Positions 1 to 10,639 of a stretch of DNA of 64,000 nt are shown piece after piece. Under the pieces are notes generated by a model. The model searched no databases. It saw only the letters and a list, made by a program, of their open reading frames with translations, and had not been told where the DNA came from. Source of the stretch: Anniella stebbinsi (taxonomy: Eukaryota > Chordata > Lepidosauria > Squamata > Anniellidae); NCBI GenBank assembly GCA_029215795.1, contig JARDYH010000001.1:14531501-14595500 (forward strand), read 5' to 3'. Each line of letters opens with the position of its first letter. The stretch's first letter is position 1. A program made the position numbers and the translations under genes.

Positions 1-181
1 TTTGACAAAAGCAGGGAGATAGGTTTGTGTTCCTTTTCTACTTAAACTGCTCTCCTTCCCTCAATCTCTCACCAATCTTCTTGAAATTGTCAGGTAATGT
101 AAAACAAACATTTCTTTCTGGCATCTGTAAATTTCAGAAAGGCTGATGAAACATTGTAGATTTTATGGCTGTTAGAATGAA

Positions 182-193
182 CCCCCCCCCCCC
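182..193. repeat. poly-C tract (12 C)
   Basis: Uninterrupted run of 12 C. The rest of the first 394 bases is AT-rich and shows no gene. Confidence 0.9.
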
Positions 194-394
194 AATTATC
201 ACTTTAACATGGAGGAATGTGTTTTTTACTGACGGCCCTTAACAATGTTGGCACGACTGTGCCTCCATTAGTAAATATAAATTTACAGAAATTAAAATAG
301 AATTAAACCTGCAGCAAAATTAAAAATATTTTAAAATTTAAAAAAAAGCAGTAACACATTTAATATATATACATACAAATACATTAGCACAGGT

Positions 395-721
395 TCAGAG
401 TAGTTCCACAAGCCTGCCACAATAAAAAAAAGTTTTTGCTTGCCTCCGGAAGTGTAACACAGAGGGAGCCAATCTGGCTTCCTTAGGAAGGGAGTTCCAG
501 AGCCTTGGAGCAGCCACAGAGAAGGCCCTCTCCCGCGTACCCATCAGGCATGCCTGGGATGTTGGTGGGACTGAGAGAAAGGCCTCCCCAGAAGATCTCA
601 GAGCACGGGCAGGCTCATATGGGAGAATATGGTCTTTCAGATAAACTGGACCTGAGCCATATAGGGCTTTATAGGTGATAACCAAACCAGGGATCCTGAA
701 CCCCATCCTGGAGAATTTTAT
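395..721 (-). mobile_element. L2-like LINE, C-terminal RT-protein fragment
   Basis: On the minus strand an open frame of 103 codons reads the end of an L2/CR1-superfamily ORF2. Recognisable blocks are VITYKALYGSGPVYLKD, LRSSGEAFLSVP and AFSVAAPRLWNSLPKEARLAPS, the usual region after the reverse-transcriptase domain. The copy is 5'-truncated, and the AT-rich sequence down to about 300 is probably its 3' UTR. It is a dead fragment; RT, endonuclease and ORF1 are absent. Confidence 0.82.
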
Positions 722-904
722 TTGGACTGCATTGAAAGTGAATCGGCACGACTTGCACCTCCCAAAACAATGTGCAGATTGGGACTCCGTCCAAATTTAT
801 ACCTTTTGCCCTATCATTATGATCCCATCATGGTGATGCTACATTACACATTTATACCTCATGGGACACACACAAAGACATTTGTGCTGGTATTTTGGAT
901 AATG

Positions 905-985
905 TGGAATGAAAAGCGGGAAATAACACTACGATAGTGGTATATGTAATGTAGAATGTACCCCAACGGTTATCAATGCACTTCT
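905..985. mobile_element. fragment of the ATCTACAC-type palindromic MITE family
   Basis: The stretch 'aataacactacgatagtgg' followed by 'ccccaacggttatcaatgca' matches the middle of the MITEs at 31819, 40492 and 55385. The termini are not preserved. Confidence 0.45.
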
Positions 986-1129
986 GATTTCAGACTTCTC
1001 TGAATTCTGCAATACAGCTTTCAGCTCTAAAAATGTAACCAAGATGGGTATACAATGTGCACTGTATGAAAATGTGTATTTTACAATAAGATGTGTATGA
1101 AATTCATGCAAATTGTCACGCACTTTCCC

Positions 1130-2130
1130 AAAGTAAAGACCCCCATCCCCTTTACAGAGTAATGTGAAAATGGAACAGATTTATGAATGCATGCATGCAA
1201 AAACTGGAGACGGTTTGAAAATAAGAGTAGTGCACCCACCCTGGTCCGAATTTATTTAGTGAAGTGGTATTCTGCAGTTCCTTTCTTCCAACCTGAGGAA
1301 TATGGTTCTACTTCATTCCTATTTCGAAGGTTAATCTTTGAAACCATAAGAGATGGAACGCGTAAAGGAAAAAAAGAAGAGAATAGTTTCTGAGGTCGTT
1401 GGCACTCATGGCTTGCAGGTCACAAGAATCTGGCCTACGAACAGCGTCTCTTTCTTGAACCTGCAGGATGGCTATTATTTGGGGTGGGGGAAAGGGGGTC
1501 ATTCATCCAAGTTCTGAGCCTTGTTCCATCGGCTTCTTTGTTGATCGTCTGAACTAATTAGTGCCGAAAGCCAGTCCTTGTTACCACGTATGAGTCTCTG
1601 AATAAGTGACAAGTCTTTGTGCTGGGAAGAACATTTAATATCGCAGATGCGAATCCTTTTCTTTTTGTAACTCACTGTTTTGTCTTGTCTGCATTCGGCA
1701 TCCCACAGAATGAGCATCTCACAACCTTACACGTGCTGAGCAAAATCTATTTGAAAACTGTCCCTGTCTTCAAGCATACAAAGAGATATTATCTGGTTGT
1801 TTTTCTGCAGACTATGATCTGGCATTCCTGAGCTGGCTTGTTTTCAACCTATTTCCTTCACTGAAACAATGCCTGAATTATATTATTGGGAAAAAAAGAA
1901 GAGAAAAGATTGCCGGTTCCATTTCTCTCTCCCTCACCTTGCCCGTTTTTCTCTTTCTTTTTTAAAAAAATAAAAAATGAAATAGCAAAACAACAACAAC
2001 AGATGAGATCAAGGAAACAGCTTTGAAAAAGAATGAAGGAAGTCAGAATATGAAGTATTTCAGGGAAAAGGGAGTAAAGAGGCAGGTGGCAAGAGCTGGG
2101 GTGAAAAAACAGAGCACAACTTTATTAAAG
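1130..2130. other. unique-looking non-coding stretch
   Basis: No recognisable coding block or repeat family. The right end is purine-rich and A-rich (about 1888-2000). Short open frames here have no family resemblance and no splice or start context that I can support. Confidence 0.6.
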
Positions 2131-2136
2131 GAACAT

Positions 2137-2378
2137 GGCCAGCATGGTGTAGTGGCTAAAGTGCTGGACTAGGAGTCAGGAGATCCAGGTTCTAGTCCCC
2201 ACTCAGCCATGGAAGCCCAGTGGGTGACTTTGGGCCAGTCACAGACTCTCAGCCCAGCCTACCTCACAGGGTTGTTGTGAGGATCAAAATGGAGAGGAGG
2301 AGGATTATGTACGCCACCTTGGGTTCCTTGGAGGAAAGAAGGTGGGATAAAATACAATAATAAATAAAACAATAAAAC
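2137..2378 (+). mobile_element. tRNA-derived SINE, Sauria-like
   Basis: The 5' part has a pol III A-box-like sequence (tggtgtagtggctaaagtgc) and a B-box-like sequence (ggttctagtcccc). The body contains 'ctttgggccagtcaca' and 'cacagggttgttgtgagga', followed by a LINE-derived tail and an A-rich end. This arrangement is known from Sauria-type SINEs, which use LINE machinery for mobility. The copy looks nearly full length. Confidence 0.82.
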
Positions 2379-2782
2379 CACGTATGAACTATCAAGACCA
2401 GCATATGAAAGGTTGAGATGGCATGCATCAACCTCTGCGATAAAACTCCCCTCACCCAGATAAATTACCCATTTTCCCTGTGGGGAAAGGAAACTGCAAG
2501 GTATCTATCTCACGGGAGCCTTTTACAACCTCTGCTCATTGTAACATACCTTCTGTACTACAGACACCAATTCCACCCATGGGCTGTCCTCCATTTCAGA
2601 TGGGATGGCCATCCCAGGAACCTTCTTAAACTCACTCTACTGCTGGTGTTTTCCCCACAGTGACATCAGTCCTGTTACCACCCTACATTGGCTTCCACCT
2701 TCCCAAACCCTTCAAATCCCATTTGCTGTTATCCTCAAACAGACACTGAACCTTTTCTCAAAGAGGGGAATGCCACCACCCT

Positions 2783-2982
2783 TACACATAGGAACACAGG
2801 AAGCTGCCTTAGGTGAGCCAGACCCTTGGTCTATCTAGCCTAGTATTGTCAACAATGATTGGCAGTGACTCCCCAGGTTTTCAGAAAGGCTTCTTTCCTA
2901 GCCCTATGTGGAGAAGCTGGGCATTGATCCTGGGACCTTCTACATCCAAAGTGGGCACTCTACCACTGAGCTATGGCCCCTC
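2783..2982 (-). mobile_element. tRNA-derived SINE, second family
   Basis: Read on the minus strand it begins with a tRNA-like head (gctcagtggtagagtgccc) and a B box around 'ggatcaatgcccag'. It ends with the family tail 'aaggcagcttcctgtgttc'. It is the reverse orientation of the copies at 8851 and 54178. It is diverged but near full length. Confidence 0.78.
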
Positions 2983-3609
2983 GCCTACATAGATGGTACT
3001 ACACCTGGCTCCTAAATTTCTATAGTTTCTTGCCAGGCAATAGGCCTGCCTGCCTACTTACATTTCCTCTTGCTATTCATTCTCACAGCCCTTCAACATA
3101 TTGTCCTGAAGAACAATTCCAACCAATCTATTCCAACCCCTTGAAACGCATCCCTCAAGATCATGCTTATCGGTTCAAGTTTAAATACTTTCCATTTAAA
3201 TGGATCACACTGGACCAGATTGAGACTCTCTCAAATGAGAACTTTTGAGAGGGGGCAAATTCAGAGGGTTGGGGAACAACAGTGACTGGTGATCCTTTCG
3301 CCTCTACTTGGAGGTACATCTTGCTATAAAACCCATTAAGTTAACCCTGCCCCCCACTTGAATGATACTAGATCTGGTGAATGGTGGAGACCTGTAATTA
3401 TTTCTAGCACTGCCCATTATACAGAGATGGGGTCATGTTATGTATCAAGTTTCATTATTTGCAATGATTGGTTTTAAAATTAGACAGAATTATGTATAAT
3501 TATATTTATTAATGGTGGAGTTTATCTGATTTGGCCAGTTATTATGGATTACACCTCCTGCTTCACTCCTGCTTTATGATGACCTTTGTCTTAACATTAG
3601 ATCATAGCA
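2983..3609. other. non-coding stretch, no recognised element
   Basis: An open frame of 91 codons starts at 2973 inside the SINE and runs to 3248. It has no recognisable domain. The stretch is otherwise featureless to me. Confidence 0.5.
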
Positions 3610-3780
3610 CAGTGGAGGCTGGTGGCTCAGGCTTTGATGGGCTTGTGAATTCATTCAGTCAGAACCAGCCAGAACTCTAAAGGAGCTATTCAAGGTGCTC
3701 CTTTAGTGTTCTGCCTGGTTCTGGCTGAAACCCTAGAATGCATTCACAGTCCAACCAAATTCAGAGCTACTAGACTCCAC
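3610..3780. mobile_element. palindromic MITE, GGAGGCTGGTGGCTC family
   Basis: Terminal inverted repeats: left 'gtggaggctggtggctc', right 'gagctactagactccac'. The interior is also an inverted repeat ('cagaaccagccagaactctaa' pairs with 'ttctgcctggttctgg'). The copy at 31743 belongs to the same family. Non-autonomous; no coding capacity. Confidence 0.7.
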
Positions 3781-3799
3781 GGTCATGACACAGCATCAT

Positions 3800-5180
3800 T
3801 CCAGATCATATAGATCTCCAGAAGCTGCAAAACTGGAGTGTCATTTCAGCCCAACAGTACAAGCAGCTGAGGGAGCTGCACCTGAGTCTTGACCCACCTT
3901 TGATGGAGCAACCATCACAGACGATCTCACAACATTTCTTGAGCTGAATCAATGGATGCTGACCCATTGACTGATGCCTGGCCAAATCCCAACACTAGCC
4001 TGCTGTCGACAATTGCATATCTTTGAGCCCTAAACACAAGACTGTGCCCCACAGATCCATCTCCCAGGCTGCCTCTAAGATCCAGCTCCCAGTAAAAAGA
4101 AATCTCAACAAGAAAAGAATGAACAAGGACTAAAACATAGCTTTCCCTGTTCCCTACGGAACTGAGAAAGTCTTACACTATGAGTTACACTTGCAACTTG
4201 TTCATTTAAAATGTGTTGCTTGTATGTATTTCCAGGTAATGAAAAAGTTTTAGTTGCTAATTGGATAAACCACAGGAATCAAAATAATTAACTACCGGTA
4301 GATTTTTCCCCCTTTCAAGAAGTACGCTTTATAGGAACATCTCAACCAAAGCTGAAATCCTCTAGGTGATCTTATACAATAGTAACTCCTAGGGAAAACA
4401 GGGGAAATTCTAAAGCAACATCAGTAAAGAAAGCTACAACTCAAGGAACACCATTTATTTGTTAGTCTCTTTGTGTATTGGGTTTGCTTTCTGTCCTTGC
4501 TCTCAATGCAAAAAAAGAGGGGAAAAAAGGCAAGTTGCATTAAAAATGAACCAGATACAATTATGTGAAGGCTGTTTCTGCCCACTCCAACAGATAGCAA
4601 TGCTCCATAGTATCGTATCCGCCTCTCACCCTGAAACCTAGTTCTCATCAGGTTATTGTGGTTATTCTCATCAACTTTCATCCCATCCCATTCCTTTGAG
4701 TGCTCATGATTTGGTGGTCTATGTCATGTTCTCTGGTTCAGAGGAGCACTCTGAGGTGTATGAGGCTTTATCTAGTGAGCCATCATCTGTCACCCTGGGA
4801 CTTTCCAGGCCAGAGGATGTGACTTTATCAGTTCCCCACCCCACCCCAATCAATGCAGTCCTCACCACCCTTATATTAGAGAAGCCAATGGCTGCAGAAT
4901 CAGAGTCAGATAGCTCTTCAGAGGGAGTGGGGTTAACAGCAGAGCCAGATCAGCCAGCCTTTGTAAAACCACAGAAGAACTCTGCTTGTTGCTGAGACAA
5001 CAGCTCTTTCTGAATGAGCTCCCTCCAGCCAGCATAGATCTGACCATGGTCCTACCTGGCTGCTTCATTGGACTTGACTCTGCTTTGCCCTTCAAGTAAG
5101 TGAAACTCCTTCATATCGGCTCCCTTGAGAACCTTTAATTGAGCTACAAAGAACAGTCTTTTGCCTGGCTGCTCACATAG
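3800..5180. other. possible LTR-retrotransposon debris with an acidic open frame
   Basis: No gene is recognised. An open frame at 4696-4995 (99 codons from its first ATG, plus strand) encodes a Ser/Glu-rich acidic peptide with a run of alternating E, S and D near residue 70. The compositional style resembles decayed LTR or gag-adjacent DNA, but there is no motif to prove it. The first part (3800-4690) shows nothing I recognise. Confidence 0.3.
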
Positions 5181-5184
5181 TGCA

Positions 5185-5412
5185 TAGATAAACTATGGAA
5201 TTTGCTGCCACAAGATGTAGTGATGGCCACCAATTTGGATGGCTTTAAAAGGGGGTTAGAGAAATTCCTGGAGGAGAAGGCTGTCAATGGCTAGGAGGTG
5301 CTGTTGCACTCATCTCCTGCTTGTGGGTTCCTGGTCAACAACTGATTGTGAACAGAATACTGGTCAAGATGGACCCTTGGTCTAATCCAGCATGACTATT
5401 CTCATGTTCTTA
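5185..5412 (+). mobile_element. CR1-superfamily LINE 3' end (second subfamily)
   Basis: Plus-strand match to the repeat that recurs inverted at 25515 and 59188. It reads 'ctatggaatttgctgccaca', then 'ttggatggctttaaaagggg', and ends with 'cagcatgactattctcatg'. The first part encodes the LWNLLPQDVV-like C-terminus of a CR1-type ORF2. 5'-truncated. Confidence 0.75.
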
Positions 5413-5451
5413 CTTTTCTCCATTCCCTAAGGGTGGCACTTCTCCCTTGCA

Positions 5452-5522
5452 CACCTACCCAGGAGTAGCCCCATTGAACCCAAGATGACTTATTTCTAAA
5501 TACACAGTGCATAGGATTGTGT
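5452..5522. repeat. short dispersed repeat ('gcataggattg' family)
   Basis: Contains 'ccaggagtagccccattgaa' and 'cagtgcataggattgt'. The same short, imperfectly palindromic repeat recurs at 22204, 24275, 26036, 33005 and 62455. Confidence 0.55.
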
Positions 5523-5529
5523 ATTTATT

Positions 5530-6528
5530 TGCTTTTATATGTTTGCTTTATTGTTAAAGGCCTCTGTCTTAAATACAATATAATCATCTCTGTGTTAAAC
5601 TACCACCTAATTGTAATAGATGTAAAAGTGGTATATAATGGAAGTCATCTACATCAGGTCATTAAGGTCAACACAACTGAGGGGTAGATCCATCTGGCTT
5701 TGCTATCTAATAGTCTTCCTTATATTATCTTTAACAGTTTCATAGCATGCATCAGAATCACTGGATGGAGCTACCCATGCATCAGAATGACGTAGGAATA
5801 ATCCCCTCCTGAGGTGGTAGAATGGATGGTAGTATTTCAAACTGCAACTGAGAATGACATGTATTAAAAATATTCCTTTGTTAAAACAACATAAAGAAGC
5901 CTGGGTCCAAGGAACTCCCTGAAACTATAACATGAGAGATGGGCCAGAATCCTTCTCCCAGAGGAGCTAGATTTCTACTTACAGGGAATTTGTTTTAACA
6001 CAAAGGGAGCTTTTAAAAATTGTTTATCTTTTCTGCACCACAGACTGATTTAATAATTCTCTAACAATGAAGGGATGGGCAGAGTTTATGGATCTCCCAG
6101 CACTCTCAGAAAAATCACAATTTCCAGATTTTTTGGGAGGAGACATGACAGCAACTGAGGTGTTTTTTAAAAAAAGCTTATAGAATATTTTATTTAGTAA
6201 AGATAAGTCCTTAGAACATCCAGAATGCCCATTGTCCATGTGGGAGATGCTCCTGGTCATGCAACTGAGAGGGGGTTCTTATTTCTGCTTATTTCCCCTC
6301 CCTTGCAGCCAAGATCTTAATATTCCTTGCACCACATGCCGTATAGTTCCAAAGAGTCCTTTTGACTGGCAAGTGTGGGTTTGTGGGGGAGGGGGTATTG
6401 GTAAGGAGAAGCTAGGAGAGCGTAGAGGACTAGCGTATTATTGTTTCTCTGAAATAAGACCAGAACAGAGTAGACACGTAACTCCAGACTCCCTTCAAAT
6501 AGAACTAAGTCTAGTGCCACCTAGTGAC
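5530..6528. other. non-coding stretch
   Basis: No recognisable gene or transposable element. Short open frames on both strands at 6024-6576 overlap each other and have no family features. Confidence 0.5.
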
Positions 6529-6550
6529 AATAATAATAATAATAATAATG
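6529..6550. repeat. (AAT)n microsatellite
   Basis: AAT triplet run. It is the A-rich 3' tail (on the minus strand) of the L2 copy that follows. Confidence 0.85.
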
Positions 6551-7283
6551 AGAATAATATAATTATTTATTTATAACCCGCCTCTCCCTCCAGATCGAGG
6601 CAGGGAACAACAACAAATATAAAACACAAGGACAACAAAATAGATGAAATATTAAAACAAATAAAATGAATACATCATTAAAAACATCTTAAAATTCAAC
6701 TGGGTAGGCCTGCCAGAAGAGATCAGTCTTCACGGCTCTCTTAAATTCATGAAGACTGCTAATTTGTCGAATCTCCTCCGGCAGGCCATTCCACAGTCTG
6801 GGAGCGGCAGAAGAGAAGGTCCTCTGGGTAACACTCGTCAGCCTAGTTCTGGCTGATTGGAGTAAGTTCTTCCCACAGAACCTGAGTGTGCAGGGCAGAT
6901 TATACAGGAGAAGGTGATCCTGCAGGTAACCTGGACCCAAACCATGTAGGGCTTTAAAGGTAATAACCAACGCTTTATACTTCACCCAGAAACTGATTGG
7001 CAGCCAATGAAGTGATTTTAAAGTTGGTGTAATGTGGTCATCCCTAGGTGTACCGGTGACCAACCTGGCTGCCATATTTTGAACTAGTTGAAGTTTCTGG
7101 ACTAGGCACAAAGGTAGCCCTATGTACAGTGCATTGCAGAAGTCGAGCCTCGAAGTTACCAGTGTATGCACTACTGTCTTTAGGTCTTCCAATTCTAGGA
7201 AGGGGTACAGCTGGCATATCAGCCGAAGCTGATAGTAGGTACTCCTGGCCATCATGTTTATCTGGGCTGTCATTTGGAGTGAC
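6551..7283 (-). mobile_element. L2-like LINE, 3' part with long open RT-protein C-terminus
   Basis: This holds one of the longest recognisable coding remnants in the window: 194 codons open on the minus strand (7273 to 6689). Blocks in order are [60 protein letters not shown] and [18 protein letters not shown], the C-terminal region of an L2-clade ORF2. It ends with the tail 'gaggcgggttataaataaat' and an AAT run. The same subfamily as 46255-46900, to which it is very similar. The lack of stops over ~190 codons suggests a fairly young insertion. 5'-truncated and not autonomous. Confidence 0.88.
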
Positions 7284-7360
7284 TACATAAGGACACTATC
7301 CACATAGCTCCCTTGCACAAGCAACTCATGTTTCTTTGGATCCCACATGTTGCATTTTGA

Positions 7361-7461
7361 GAAGATATATATATATATAGAGAGAGAGAGAGGTAGGCTA
7401 GGAAACAACAACAAAATACACTTTTTAATATATATATATATATATATATACATATATATAT
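7361..7461. repeat. (AT)n / (GA)n microsatellite cluster
   Basis: TATATATA, then GAGAGAGA, a 40-base spacer, then a longer (TA)n run interrupted by one C. Open frames translated here (runs of I and Y) are microsatellite artefacts. Confidence 0.9.
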
Positions 7462-7465
7462 GCCA

Positions 7466-8650
7466 AATTGAAAAGTTTGCTCTCTGCACAAATGTTCTTA
7501 GCATTGGCATGAAAACAAATGTGGCACATATGAGATGAGGGCAGGTTTTCCTTCACCTTTTCATCTAATGCATCTTAGTGCCAATTCTGCTACTCTGAGC
7601 TTATTCTCTCTAGAATCAGAGCTGCTAACTGAAAATGCATTATCCAAGGAGAGGGTTTTCCTTGCATAGTGCACAAATGTGGTGTTGGATGAGAAAGCTG
7701 GAACACTGGCCATTTGCAAAGTGATCCCGGCAGAGTTGGAACAAACAGAAATGTGTGCAAGAGCTCATGCTTAAAGCCACAGGAAAGATCTGTAATAATT
7801 CAATATCTTGCTAGGCTGGGCACTGGCAAAAGAAAGACCAGATGCTATGAAGCATGCTTATTTTAACTGATGAAACAAGAACCAATAAATGTACTTAGAT
7901 GGTTTTGGGGAACGTTTTCTTACCTGAAGCCAAATTCCAAATTATAATGGGGTAGTAAAATGCCCCCAAAGAAAGTTGCATGCATTCTTTTTAGAAAAGA
8001 GCACTTACGTTTGGTTCCCTGGATCAGTTTTTGTTTGAAAAACTTCATGGGCCATTCTTTTTTAAAAAACAACAACAAACAAACAAAATCTCACTGCATT
8101 AACATTGGCTAGGACAACAATAGAGTTTTTTTGGGTGCTTTGTGCGTACAGAAATGAAACTGTAAATGGTAAGTGGCTGAACTTGGGAGGCATTGCTTAG
8201 TACTATGCAAGTGATCATTGTGGGCAATATTATAACCTCGTCTGCAAGTTACTGGAAGGGGACAGGGTTGCAGTTATCTAATCCATGGGAATTTTGACCA
8301 CAGCCAGCCTTAGAATTTCTATTGCCTACAAAGTAGTTTCCTGTGATTTCTTCCTTTTGCTTCTTCCTCCCTCTCCTTCTGACTTCTGCCACTGCGTGTG
8401 TTTTCTCTCCCAGGAACACAAAATGAATTAAGCAAACCATTTTGAAACTCTAGGCTATACCTGCATTTTATATGCAAGAATATTTGTGAGTAAAACTTTT
8501 TTTTTAAGGGTGTGGTTTCCTTTTATTATTCTAAGATAGCCTGTGTGGATATGGAACTGGCAAATGCTCATTCTATTTTGCCTTTTTTTTCTTTGCTAAT
8601 TGCCTTTCTAAAAGGAGACATTATTATTAAATAATCCTACCAATAATGTC
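7466..8650. other. non-coding stretch
   Basis: No recognisable gene or repeat family apart from a short CAA/CAAA run near 8068-8086. Confidence 0.5.
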
Positions 8651-9615
8651 CTAGAAGGTCTACCTCTGTACTTCAGGCAAGGCCAAGGTGGGGGTAAGTT
8701 CCAATACCCAGTTTACAAGACCGCTCAAAGTCTAGGATGGCTGAATGCAAAGAAAGAACAAGAATCCAGGCAAGGGCAATTCACAGACAGGTGCTCAAGT
8801 CAGTCCAAGGTCTAAGACAACAGAGTTCAATCAGAGACCTAATATCCTTAGGGAAACAGCTGTGGCTCAGTGGATAGAGCACTTGCTTGGCATGCAGAAG
8901 GTCCCAGGTTCAGTCCCTGGGCTCTCCAGGTAAGACAGGAAAAAACTCCTGCCTGAAACCCTGGAGAGTTGCTGCCAGTCAGAGTCAGCAACTCTGACTG
9001 GCAGAGTTGCTGACACTGCCAGTCAGATGGATCCATGTTCTGACTTGGTATGTCAGCTTCCCATGTTCTATATTCCTACTCAGGCAAGGGGAAGTCCAAA
9101 CAGGGTCCCAAGGTATTCATATGCCCAAGACAAGGGAGCCCAGTGGGTCAAGGCTTAGACAACAAGGGCCAATACTGCAAGATCTAGAGGAGATCTCTCT
9201 CTGGCTGAAGCTTATAACCTGGGCTCCCAGAGTCCCACCTGAGGATCAGCTGTAGATCATGACAAAAGTCTTACTCATGGAAAGGGCCTTGCTCACAAGG
9301 AGGCCTTCACTTCCCAGGAATCTTCTCTTGCAAGCAGACCCCCCTTTCACCCAGCTGCCTCCTTCACCTGTATATTTAGACACCAGCATTCTCAAGAACT
9401 TGATAGTAGCTCAGCATCCCCCTCCGCCTCAGAAGCTGAGCTCTGTCTCTTGAGGAAGCAGAACTGAAGCCATCTCCCAAAAGGTCCCAGGACCATCTTG
9501 GGCAGCTCAGGGATCCTCTGAAGCAGCCTGTTCCCTAGGGACATCTGGGTTTGAGGGCTGTAGGACTTCCTCTGATGAGGAAAACCCCAGGGGAGTCATG
9601 AGACAGGATGGAGTT
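8651..9615 (+). mobile_element. LTR-like sequence interrupted by a SINE
   Basis: Phrases such as 'gctcaagtcagtccaaggtc' and 'acaacagagttcaatcag' before the SINE, and 'ggcaaggggaagtccaaaca' after it, have the repetitive Gln/Lys-rich style typical of gypsy LTRs in reptile genomes. I cannot define TG...CA ends, a primer-binding site or a partner LTR, so the assignment is tentative. The SINE at 8851-9070 splits it. Confidence 0.3.
8851..9070 (+). mobile_element. tRNA-derived SINE, second family, with internal hairpin
   Basis: A-box region 'tggctcagtggatagagc' at 8863-8880 and B box 'ggttcagtccc' at 8908-8918, followed by the family body 'gaaaccctggagagttgctg' and tail 'cagcttcccatgttct'. The body carries a perfect 14-bp inverted repeat (arms 8973-8986 and 8992-9005, loop of 5) that the sister copies lack. 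Imperfect flanking repeat: 'tatcctta' before, 'tattccta' after. Confidence 0.82.
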
Positions 9616-9619
9616 TTAC

Positions 9620-10397
9620 TTCACCAGAGTTGAAGAAGTTAACTCATCACAGGCAGACAAAGCATCCAAACTTATTTCTTCATCCCCTTTGGGTTTGTTC
9701 TTCCCATATATTCTTCAAGCTGTGCACAGAAGTAGGGTGTTTCCTGTAGTATGTAGACCAGGATTAATATCATTTAGCCACATTAATTATACACCAAGGG
9801 TAGAGTGCTTAAAAAGGGGATAGTTCTAACAAACATGGGCATAATGAATAAGTTAGTGGAAAGGACTGTCAGGGAAAGGCAGGGCAGGACAGAGGACATC
9901 TCTGAGTGTATGTTTTCAGAGATGAAAGGTTTTCTGTTAATGAATATTAACATATGAATATTAACATATGAAGATGCACAAGGCATCCATTAATCACAAT
10001 TTGCACACAGGGCTGCCAAGTCTCACGTTTTGGCTTGGAGACTTAAAATTTGGAGCCCATTCTCAGGGTTGGGCCAAATGACGTGTTACATTAGAAGGAT
10101 TCAGAGCCCAGGAACTTGTTTTGAGTAGCAGAACTGAACGGAGCTCACAGTCCTGCCACACGAAAATCCACTCCTGGTTGCCCCAAGTATTCTTCTTTTC
10201 AGCAATATTATTTAGGGAGGGGAGCCCTTTTGTTGCTGCCATTGTTAAATATCGGAGAGTCAGAAATCTTCGCCAATCTACTGCATATCATCTGGAGAAT
10301 CAGATCCACCTTCTGCCCATCCCTAGTTTTTGGGCTCAGGAAGAGAAAGAAAGAAAGAAAGAAAGAAAGGTATGTCTTATGACTATTTGCAATCACT
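9620..10397. other. non-coding stretch
   Basis: No recognised gene. Contains a short direct tandem 'gaatattaacatat' repeated at about 9942-9970 and a (GAAA)n run at 10340-10369. Confidence 0.5.
10340..10369. repeat. (GAAA)n microsatellite
   Basis: About six GAAA units in a row. Confidence 0.9.
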
Positions 10398-10632
10398 TAG
10401 GGTGATCTTATGGAGAGGAGGACAGGGCCCCTGAACCTTTAACAGTTGTATAGAAAAGGGAATTTCAGCAGGTGTTCTTTGTATACATGTAGCACCTGGT
10501 GAGATTCCGTCTTCATCACAACTGTTAAAGCTGCAGGAGCCCTGCCCTCTTTTTGTATCTGGTCACGCTAGCTATACCATATAACAGTTAAAGATACAGA
10601 AGCCCTGTCCTCCTTTTCATATGGTCATCTTA
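10398..10632. mobile_element. hAT-like foldback MITE, TAGGGTGACC family, rearranged copy
   Basis: Left terminus 'tagggtgatcttatgg'; an internal right terminus 'tggtcacgcta' at 10560-10570. After this comes an extra half arm ending 'catatggtcatctta' at 10632. The body contains the paired blocks 'aacagttgta' and 'cacaactgttaaag'. Three arms instead of two or four show that the copy was rearranged or partly deleted. Confidence 0.72.
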
Positions 10633-10639
10633 TGATCAA

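Noticed and set aside
7270..7538. Tyr/Ile-rich peptides
   Set aside because: Translations of (AT)n and (GA)n microsatellites.
8863..8918. Functional tRNA gene
   Set aside because: A and B boxes are present but there is no acceptor stem pairing or anticodon arm, and the sequence continues into a SINE body.
8651..9615. Complete LTR retrotransposon between 8.6 and 13.3 kb, with the gypsy pol fragment as its interior
   Set aside because: LTR-like text at both sides is suggestive, but no paired LTRs, primer-binding site or continuous gag-pol could be found; too speculative to annotate as one element.
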